A stretch of 13,059 nucleotides of DNA from contig JAGWTL010000051.1 in assembly GCA_028869035.1 (NCBI GenBank), positions 1 through 13,059 of the forward strand, written 5' to 3'. The translations under genes were made by a program, and so were the position numbers. Positions within the stretch are counted from its first letter, which is position 1. Each line of letters begins with the position of its first letter. This document shows, piece after piece, positions 7,023-12,253 of this stretch. Source of the DNA: Burkholderiales bacterium (GTDB lineage Bacteria > Pseudomonadota > Gammaproteobacteria > Burkholderiales > Burkholderiaceae_C). Below the pieces are notes generated by a model that was not told the origin of the DNA, did not search any database, and saw nothing but the letters and a program-made list of their open reading frames with translations.

Positions 7023-7103
7023 CCGTTCGCGTTGAGCCTGTCGAAACGCCCTCTTTGCAAATCAACAACTTGCAGAGGACTTCGACAAGCTCAGTCCGAA
7101 CGG
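7023..7103. repeat. Dispersed palindromic repeat, copy 2
   Basis: Outer arms CCGTTCGCGTTGAGCCTGTCGAA (7023-7045, 23 nt) and its imperfect complement at 7081-7103 enclose a second imperfect pair, CCTCTTTGCAA against TTGCAGAGG, around the loop ATCAACAAC. The outer arm shares GAGCCTGTCGA with the repeat at 2572-2620. It lies between the aldehyde dehydrogenase and cupin genes, beginning about 20 nt past the former's stop, and would form a long hairpin in the operon transcript. Confidence 0.85.
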
Positions 7104-7124
7104 AGGGACATGCTCAACATATTC

Positions 7125-8501
7125 TTAGGTTCTGACAGGTCCGGTCCAGACCGTCTTGATGTTCATGAACTCGTGCAGCCCCAGGTGCCCGAGCTCGCGG
7201 CCGTAGCCGGATTGTTTGGTCCCGCCAAACGGCAGGCGGGGATCGGAAGCCACCAGGCCGTTCACGAAAACGGCGCCGGCCTCGATGCGCCGAGACAGCT
7301 GACGCGCGCGGTCCAGGTCACGGCTCCAGAGCGATGCGCCCAGGCCGAAGGGGGTGTCGTTGGCCACGGCGATCGCCTCGTCCGCCGAGGCCACCCGCAG
7401 GATGGCGGCGGCGGGACCGAAGGTTTCTTCCATGGCCACGGTCATGCCGGGTGTGACGTGGTCCAGGATGGTGGGCTCGTAATAGGCGCCGGGGCCTTCC
7501 ACCGGCTGGCCGCCGATCAGCACCTGCGCACCTTCCCGCACCGAAGCCCGGACCTGGACATGCAACTCGTCGCGCAGTTTGCCGCGCGCCATGGAGCCGA
7601 TGGTCGTGTTGGCCTGCAGAGGATCACCGACCACCAGCTTGCGCGTGCCGGCCACAAAGGCTTCCGCGAAGCGGTCCGCAATCGACCGCTCGACGATGAA
7701 GCGCTTGGCCGAGATGCAGCTTTGCCCCGTGTTGGAGAAACGCGCCTTGACGGCGACCGCTGCCGCCGCCTCGATGTCGGCATCGGCCAGCACGACAAAG
7801 GGGTCCGAGCCACCGAGCTCGAGCACCTGCTTCTTGAGCGCCTGGCCCGCCTGCGCGGCGATGCTGCGTCCCACGGGTGTGGAGCCGGTGAAGGTCACCG
7901 CGGCGATGCGATCGTCCTGGATCAGGCCCTGCACGGCCGAGGACTCGACCAGCAGGGTGGTGAACAGGCCCTCGGGCAGACCGGCCTCCACAAACACCTG
8001 CTCCAGCGCCAGCGCGCATTGCGGCACATTGCTGGCGTGCTTGAGCACCATGCCATTGCCGCCCACCAGCACGGGCGCGGCCGCGCGCATGACCTGCCAG
8101 AAGGGATAGTTCCAGGGCATCACGGCCAGCACCAGACCCAGCGGGTCGAACACGATGCGGCTGTCGGCGGCCGAGCTTGCGACCACCTGGTCCGCCAGGA
8201 AGGTTTCACCCTGCTGGGCGTAGTGGTCGAAGTTCCAGGCGCATTTCTCGATCTCGCCCAGCGACTCGCTCAGGGGCTTGCCCATCTCCAACGTGATCAG
8301 CAGGGCCAGCTCCTGTTTCTTGCGGCGCAGCACGGCCGCGACCTGCAGCAGGTAAGGCAGGCGCTGCCGGACGTCCAGGCGGGCCCAGGTCTTCTGGGAC
8401 GCAGAGGCCACGCGCAGCCGGCTGTCGATGGCCTGCGCGTCATGGATGGGGAACTTCCCCAGCAGGGCGTCGGTGGCCGGGTTGAAGGAATTCATCATCA
8501 T
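7125..8501 (-). CDS. NAD(P)-dependent aldehyde dehydrogenase, succinate-semialdehyde dehydrogenase-like (Sad/YneI type)
   Basis: 458-residue soluble aldehyde dehydrogenase oxidising an aldehyde or semialdehyde to the acid. Visible landmarks: PWNYPFWQVMR with catalytic Asn131; GNGMVLKHASNVP with coenzyme-contacting Lys154; FTGSTPVG (204-211); LELGG with general base Glu228; NTGQSCISAKRF with nucleophile Cys262; EETFGP with Glu359; and PFGGTKQSGYGRELG near the end. The length and the GNGMVLKHASN segment fit the short Sad/YneI branch of semialdehyde dehydrogenases, but the true substrate may differ. The start is one of three successive ATG codons. The first overlaps the upstream stop as ATGA, and a perfect AAGGAGGT at 8507-8514 serves them; the second ATG has the best spacing. 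The 4-nt overlap with the Ldh2 gene implies coupled translation and consecutive or related steps. Confidence 0.94.
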   Translation of the reverse strand: MMMNSFNPATDALLGKFPIHDAQAIDSRLRVASASQKTWARLDVRQRLPYLLQVAAVLRRKKQELALLITLEMGKPLSESLGEIEKCAWNFDHYAQQGETFLADQVVASSAADSRIVFDPLGLVLAVMPWNYPFWQVMRAAAPVLVGGNGMVLKHASNVPQCALALEQVFVEAGLPEGLFTTLLVESSAVQGLIQDDRIAAVTFTGSTPVGRSIAAQAGQALKKQVLELGGSDPFVVLADADIEAAAAVAVKARFSNTGQSCISAKRFIVERSIADRFAEAFVAGTRKLVVGDPLQANTTIGSMARGKLRDELHVQVRASVREGAQVLIGGQPVEGPGAYYEPTILDHVTPGMTVAMEETFGPAAAILRVASADEAIAVANDTPFGLGASLWSRDLDRARQLSRRIEAGAVFVNGLVASDPRLPFGGTKQSGYGRELGHLGLHEFMNIKTVWTGPVRT

Positions 8502-9577
8502 GCGGCACCTCCTTGAACCAGCGGCTGGATGCCCAGATCCTTGGCCAGCACTGCCAACTCCTGAACCAGGGTGTTGGCGATCGGTATGCCTGCTGCATAA
8601 CTTTGCCGGCGCTCATGGCTTTGTTCGCCCGGCAACCAGATACGTTCCACGCCCGGCAGGCGTTCGCTGCCGCGGATGTCCCTGACCAGGGTGTCCACGG
8701 CGCCCTTGAAGACCGCGACATCGCCAAAAGCGCTCAGATCGATCACCAGGATGGCCTGGCCCGTGTTGGTGACGCTGACATGGTCGGCATTGAAATCGAT
8801 CACCTCGCGCCCCATGGCACCACCGCCCAGGGTACCGGCCAGCAGGCCGACCACCAGCGCCAGGCCATACCCCTTGTAGTCACCGATGGGCAGCAGGAAA
8901 CCCTCGCCGGCGCGGTTGGGATCGGTCAGGGGCTTGCCCTGGCGGTCGATCATCCAGCCCTCGGGCATCATCTCGCCGCGTTTGGCCTTGGCCTTGACCT
9001 TGCCATAGGCCGCCACCGTCGTGGCCATGTCCAGCACCACGGGCGGCTCACTCCCGGCAGGAATGCCGGCCGCAATGGGGTTGGTGGACAGCAGCATGTC
9101 GGTGCCGCCCCATGGCGGCAGATGGTTGGCATTGCCCACGGCAAAGTACAGGCCGAGCATGTCGTGCTGCAGGGGCTTGCGTGCATACAGGGACGCCGGG
9201 CCGGCGTGGTTGCTGTGGCGCGCGCTGACCCAGGCCACGCCGCAGATCCGGGCTTTCTCGATCGCCAGGTCCACCGCGCGCGACATCACGAGGTGCCCCA
9301 TGCCGTTGTCACCGTCGAGCACCGCCATGCCCGCGCGTTCGCTGACCACCTTGATGTCGGGGTGCTTGTTGATGCCGCCGGCGCGGATGCGTTTCATGTA
9401 CTGCGGCAGGCGGATGACACCGTGGCCGTCCGAACCCTGCAGATCGGCTTCGGCCATGAGCGAGGCGATGGTGCGGGCGTCCGCTTCCGGAAAACCCTGG
9501 CTCACAAACGCAGACTGGATGAAGTTGCGCAAGGCGTCCGGACGGACCGCCGTGAAATTGGGGTGGGGCGCTTTCAA
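8498..9577 (-). CDS. Ldh2-family (malate/L-lactate/ureidoglycolate-type) NAD(P)-dependent dehydrogenase, TTG start
   Basis: About 359 residues, cytoplasmic. Family landmarks: LMAEADLQGSDGHGVIRLPQY with the conserved His of the sHG-R-PqY motif (residue 52), ARHSNHAGPASLYAR with the catalytic His candidate (residue 124), GGTDMLLSTNPIAAGIP, VLDMATTVAAYGKV, and DYKGYGLALVVGLLAG. Relatives oxidise 2-hydroxy acids (malate, lactate, ureidoglycolate, sulfolactate) to 2-oxo acids. No ATG or GTG lies ahead of the conserved domain in this frame. The TTG at 9577 gives a family-typical N-terminus, with a weak purine-rich stretch (GAAGAAAG) upstream. A TTG at 9643 would add 22 residues rich in rare codons and lacks a ribosome site. 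It is the first gene of the minus-strand cluster and overlaps the aldehyde dehydrogenase start by 4 nt. It is divergent from the LysR gene, which probably controls it. Confidence 0.88.
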   Translation of the reverse strand: MKAPHPNFTAVRPDALRNFIQSAFVSQGFPEADARTIASLMAEADLQGSDGHGVIRLPQYMKRIRAGGINKHPDIKVVSERAGMAVLDGDNGMGHLVMSRAVDLAIEKARICGVAWVSARHSNHAGPASLYARKPLQHDMLGLYFAVGNANHLPPWGGTDMLLSTNPIAAGIPAGSEPPVVLDMATTVAAYGKVKAKAKRGEMMPEGWMIDRQGKPLTDPNRAGEGFLLPIGDYKGYGLALVVGLLAGTLGGGAMGREVIDFNADHVSVTNTGQAILVIDLSAFGDVAVFKGAVDTLVRDIRGSERLPGVERIWLPGEQSHERRQSYAAGIPIANTLVQELAVLAKDLGIQPLVQGGAA

Positions 9578-9645
9578 GTGGTGTGCTTTCTTCGGGTCTG
9601 GCGTCGGACGCGGGGCCTGCCTTGCATCCCCGTGGAATCTCAATT

Positions 9646-9659
9646 GCTTATCGATAAGC
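9646..9659. promoter_or_regulatory. 14-bp perfect palindrome in the leader of the dehydrogenase operon
   Basis: GCTTATCGATAAGC is a perfect palindrome. Its central octamer TATCGATA recurs at 9788-9795, overlapping the LysR box. It lies downstream of the proposed operon promoter, where a bound protein could block transcription. Its binding protein is not known. Confidence 0.5.
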
Positions 9660-9725
9660 GGGCGGGGCCCGGCTGTCTTGAATGCATCGGCGCCCGGGCG
9701 CTTTCAGGTGGGCTGGAAGTCCCGA

Positions 9726-9755
9726 AGTGTAGGGAGGCAGGGGTGGCCCGTCCAA
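9726..9755 (-). promoter_or_regulatory. Putative sigma-70 promoter of the dehydrogenase-to-CobW cluster
   Basis: On the minus strand TTGGAC (9750-9755) and TACACT (9726-9731) are separated by 18 nt. Each matches the consensus at about four of six positions, as expected for an activator-dependent promoter. The predicted start near 9719 would place the LysR box at about -64. The match alone is weak; the geometry is what supports it. Confidence 0.5.
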
Positions 9756-9775
9756 TACTCATTTCACGCGATGCC

Positions 9776-9790
9776 ATATCATCCTGATAT
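9776..9790. promoter_or_regulatory. LysR-type regulator binding box (T-N11-A)
   Basis: ATATCATCCTGATAT is a perfect 6-bp dyad with a 3-nt centre and contains T9777-N11-A9789, the classical LysR-family recognition pattern. It lies in the divergent region between the LysR gene (ATG 26 nt to its right) and the dehydrogenase operon. This position fits both autoregulation and activation of the divergent operon. Confidence 0.7.
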
Positions 9791-9815
9791 CGATAGACCG
9801 CTCGCTTCTGCGCCC

Positions 9816-10727
9816 ATGAACCTGAAAACCCTGCGCTACTTCGTGGCGATTGCCGATGCCGGCAGCCTGACCGCTGCCGCTGCCGCCATCTCGATCGCCC
9901 AGCCAGCCCTGACACGACAACTGCGCGAACTGGAGGCCGATCTGGGCATGCCGCTGTTTCACCGCATGCCGCGCGGCGTGCGGCTCACGCAGGCGGGCGT
10001 CACGCTCTACGAAGCGGCGCAGCGCATCCTGGGCGAGGCCCAGCGCGTGCGCCAGCGCCTGGCCAGCAAGGCCGGCGACACCCGGACCACCGTGGTGCTG
10101 GGCGTTTCGCCCACGCTGGCGCGGGTGCTGCTGCCGGGCCTGTTCGAGCATTGCATGCGCACCCTGCAGGACGTGGAGCTGCGCTCGCGCGAAGCCTTCA
10201 CACCCGAGCTGCTGGACTGGCTGGAGCGCGGCATCATCGACATGGCCGTCGTCACCAACCCGGGCATCGGCCGCTCGGTCTCGCTGCAGCCCCTGCTGGG
10301 CGAGCCCTTTGCCCTGGTCTCGCACGCCTCCATGGGCATGGGGCCCATCGTCTCGCTGGCGCAGCTGGCCAGGATCCCCCTGCTCATGACCAGCCTGCAC
10401 CGCGACATCGTGGAGCGGCAATTGCTGCCGCTGGGCAAGACGCTCAACGTCCAGGCGGTGCTGGACTCGGTGGACTCGATCCGCGCGCTGGTTCAGAAGG
10501 GGCCCTGGGCCACGATCATGCCGGTCTCGGTGTTCAAGGAAGCCGGAACCTCGACGCAAATCGTGATGTCGCAGATCACCGGCGTCCAGCTCACCCGTCT
10601 GCTGGTGCTGGCGACCCGGCTGGAGCCCGAGGGCAAGCTGGCCATCCCGGTGGTACAGGAAATGATCGAAGCGGAGTTCTCCCGCCTCATGCGCGAAGGC
10701 GTGTTCACCTTCACCACCAGCCAATGA
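9816..10727 (+). CDS. LysR-family transcriptional regulator
   Basis: 303-residue cytoplasmic regulator. Residues 1-62 form the winged HTH: LRYFVAIADAGSLTAAAAAI, then AQPALTRQLRELEADLGMPLF, HRMPRGVRLTQAG; a linker helix follows to about 85. The effector domain starts with TTVVLGVSPTLARVLLPGL and has the usual two-lobed periplasmic-binding-like layout (LLDWLERGIIDMAVV; SVDSIRALVQKGPWATIMP). The ATG at 9816 is the canonical family start (MNLKTLRYFV) although no Shine-Dalgarno is visible; longer forms of this frame upstream are non-coding. It is divergent from the Ldh2 gene, and the 15-bp T-N11-A dyad 26 nt upstream is its likely target, so it probably activates the minus-strand cluster in response to a pathway metabolite and represses itself. 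The genes downstream on the same strand have their own sigma-54 type promoter. Confidence 0.95.
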   Translation: MNLKTLRYFVAIADAGSLTAAAAAISIAQPALTRQLRELEADLGMPLFHRMPRGVRLTQAGVTLYEAAQRILGEAQRVRQRLASKAGDTRTTVVLGVSPTLARVLLPGLFEHCMRTLQDVELRSREAFTPELLDWLERGIIDMAVVTNPGIGRSVSLQPLLGEPFALVSHASMGMGPIVSLAQLARIPLLMTSLHRDIVERQLLPLGKTLNVQAVLDSVDSIRALVQKGPWATIMPVSVFKEAGTSTQIVMSQITGVQLTRLLVLATRLEPEGKLAIPVVQEMIEAEFSRLMREGVFTFTTSQ

Positions 10728-10794
10728 CCGTGCCGTGCTGAGCGCGAAGACACTGGCCACACGCAAGATGCTGGCCCCGGCGCCCTGCGGTCAC

Positions 10795-10827
10795 GCACCG
10801 TCAACGTGCAGCGCACCAGCCTTGTGC
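10795..10827 (+). promoter_or_regulatory. Two tandem NtrC-like enhancer sites
   Basis: GCACCGTCAACGTGC (10795-10809) and GCACCAGCCTTGTGC (10813-10827) both have the GCAC-N7-GTGC dyad of the NtrC consensus GCACC-N5-GGTGC, each with one mismatch among its ten defined bases. Their centres are 18 bp apart. They lie about 131 and 149 nt upstream of the start predicted from the sigma-54 promoter, the usual enhancer distance. The second site sits in a longer dyad, GCGCAC-N7-GTGCGC. Confidence 0.6.
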
Positions 10828-10878
10828 GCACTTTTCAGGGTTTATCTGAATATCTGGGGTTCAAATCGACCAGACAAT

Positions 10879-10888
10879 CTGTATACAG
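10879..10888. promoter_or_regulatory. Unassigned palindrome CTGTATACAG
   Basis: A perfect 10-bp palindrome between the NtrC-like sites and the sigma-54 promoter, in the most AT-rich part of the gap. It resembles operators used by GntR-type dimers, but no such regulator is encoded in the window. It may be chance. Confidence 0.3.
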
Positions 10889-10924
10889 CTGTGTTTTCAA
10901 TCCCGCATCCACCGAATCCGGAAC

Positions 10925-10940
10925 TGGCACCCTTTTTGCT
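10925..10940 (+). promoter_or_regulatory. Sigma-54 (RpoN) promoter of the NMT1-type transporter operon
   Basis: TGGCACCCTTTTTGCT matches TGGCACG-N4-TTGCW at every defined position except one (C for G). The invariant GG (10926-10927) and GC (10938-10939) are separated by the required 10 nt. The predicted start near 10951 leaves a leader of about 64 nt before the binding-protein ATG. Activation by NtrC or a similar enhancer-binding protein is expected. Confidence 0.75.
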
Positions 10941-11014
10941 CAAGCCATAGTACCGTGGTGGTCGCCATCACTTTCATTCATCGCCTGCAGGCAGGCTTAC
11001 CCAGGAGATTCCCC

Positions 11015-12049
11015 ATGTCCAAGCGCCACCTCCTCAAAACCGTCGTCGCTCTCGCCCTGACGGCCGGCTTCGCCACCGCCCAGGCCCAGACCAAGCCGAT
11101 CAAGTTCCAGCTGGACTGGCGCTTCGAAGGCCCGGCCGCCTTCTTCACCCTGCCGGCCGCCAAGGGCCATTTCAAGGAAGCCGGCCTGGACGTGACCGTG
11201 GACAGCGGCAACGGTTCGGGCGGCACCGTCACGCGCGTGGCCTCGGGCACCTACGACATCGGTTTCGCCGACATGGCCGCCCTGATGGAGTTCCACGCCA
11301 ACAACCCCGACGCCCCCAACAAGCCGGTGGCCGTCATGATGGTCTACAACAACACGCCGGCTGCCGTGATCGCGCTCAAGAAGTCGGGGATCAAGACCCC
11401 GGCCGATCTGAGCGGCAAGAAACTCGGCGCCCCGGTGTTCGACGCCGGCCGCAAGGCCTTCCCGATCTTCGAGAAGGCCAACAAGGTGAGCAACGTGGCC
11501 TGGACCGCCATGGACCCGCCCCTGCGCGAGACCATGCTGGTGCGCGGTGACATCGACGCGATCACGGGCTTCTCCTTCACCTCCCTGCTCAACCTCGAAG
11601 CGCGTGGTGTCAAGGCCGCGGACGTGGTCGTCATGCCCTACGCCGATTACGGCGTGAAGCTCTACGGCAACGCCATCATCGCCAGCCCCAAGCTGATCAA
11701 GGAGAACCCCGAGCTGATCAAGGCCTTCCTCAAGGCCTTCACCAAGGGCGCCAAGGAAGTCATGGCCAATCCGGCCGCCGGCATCGAGACCGTCAAGGCG
11801 CGCGACGGCATCATCAACGTCGAACTGGAAACCCGCCGCCTGCAGATGGCCATCGACTCGGTGGTCGCCAGCCCGGACGCACGCAAGGAAGGCTTCGGCC
11901 AGATCAATACGGGCCGCCTGTCCCTGATGGCCTCACAGGTGTCGGACGCCTTCGGCACCAAGACCCGCGTCGATGCCGGTGCGATCTGGAACGGCTCCTT
12001 CCTGCCGTCCGCGGCCGAGCTGAACATCCTGCCGCCGGCCAAGAAGTGA
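11015..12049 (+). CDS. NMT1/THI5-like (SsuA/TauA/ThiY superfamily) ABC substrate-binding protein
   Basis: 344-residue periplasmic receptor. Signal peptide residues 1-24, cleavage after AQA. The mature part begins KPIKFQLDWRFEGPAAFFTLPAAKGHFKEAGLDV, the NMT1/THI5-like opening, followed by SGNGSGGTVTRVASGTYDIGFADMAAL, LSGKKLGAPVFDAGRKAFP, and DPPLRETMLVRGDIDAITGFSF. Relatives bind taurine, alkanesulfonates, nitrate, thiamine precursors, pyrimidines or riboflavin; the motifs do not choose between them. AGGAGA (11003-11008) supports the ATG at 11015; an upstream in-frame GTG has no ribosome site. The sigma-54 promoter and NtrC-like sites upstream suggest that the ligand is a nitrogen source, for example a pyrimidine, purine derivative, amidine or hydantoin-like compound. 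The matching ATPase follows after 204 nt and the permease is presumably beyond the right edge. Confidence 0.93.
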   Translation: MSKRHLLKTVVALALTAGFATAQAQTKPIKFQLDWRFEGPAAFFTLPAAKGHFKEAGLDVTVDSGNGSGGTVTRVASGTYDIGFADMAALMEFHANNPDAPNKPVAVMMVYNNTPAAVIALKKSGIKTPADLSGKKLGAPVFDAGRKAFPIFEKANKVSNVAWTAMDPPLRETMLVRGDIDAITGFSFTSLLNLEARGVKAADVVVMPYADYGVKLYGNAIIASPKLIKENPELIKAFLKAFTKGAKEVMANPAAGIETVKARDGIINVELETRRLQMAIDSVVASPDARKEGFGQINTGRLSLMASQVSDAFGTKTRVDAGAIWNGSFLPSAAELNILPPAKK

Positions 12050-12070
12050 GAACTCCTGAATAAATTTACT

Positions 12071-12186
12071 GCGCAGCCCGATCGCGGCGTTGGGCGGTGC
12101 TCGGAATCCTCACGTACAGGAAGTACGTTCCGGTTCCTGCGCTCCGTCCGCCTTGCGCTCGGGCCGCTCGCTACGATTTCTTCACA
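12071..12186. repeat. Intergenic element of three nested dyads, probably a dispersed repeat
   Basis: Three complementary arm pairs share one centre near 12120-12122: GCCCGA/TCGGGC (12076-12081, 12159-12164), GGCGG/CCGCC (12093-12097, 12148-12152) and ACGTAC/GTACGT (12112-12117, 12123-12128). The whole could fold into one long interrupted hairpin in the gap between the binding-protein and ATPase genes. I recall very similar segments, which if translated give peptides like TYRKYVPVPALRPP, between genes of many Comamonadaceae. Only one copy is visible here, so the repeat status rests on memory. Confidence 0.6.
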
Positions 12187-12216
12187 AGTTCCCCGACCCG
12201 CTCAGATATGAGAACC

Positions 12217-12244
12217 ATGGCCAGCATCGTCTGGCCATTTTTTT
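12217..12244 (+). terminator. Rho-independent terminator between binding-protein and ATPase genes
   Basis: ATGGCCAG (12217-12224) and CTGGCCAT (12231-12238) form a perfect 8-bp stem with a 6-nt loop CATCGT, followed by an unbroken T-run to 12244. It ends 9 nt before the ATPase start, so it probably attenuates rather than ends the operon, giving more receptor than ATPase. There is no matching T-run for the other strand. Confidence 0.8.
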
Positions 12245-12253
12245 GCAGTCACT

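Noticed and set aside
7032..8516. 494-codon open frame on the plus strand
   Set aside because: Antisense shadow of the aldehyde dehydrogenase gene, whose catalytic motifs are intact on the other strand.
8513..9787. 424-codon open frame on the plus strand
   Set aside because: Antisense shadow of the Ldh2 gene; composition is artefactual and it runs into the control region with the LysR box.
9021..9815. Long N-terminal extension of the LysR regulator
   Set aside because: The family starts at MNLKTLRYFV (9816); the upstream frame is antisense to Ldh2 and crosses the divergent operator.
10955..11014. Earlier GTG start for the NMT1-type binding protein
   Set aside because: It would begin only a few nt after the predicted transcription start, lacks a ribosome site and would spoil the signal peptide.
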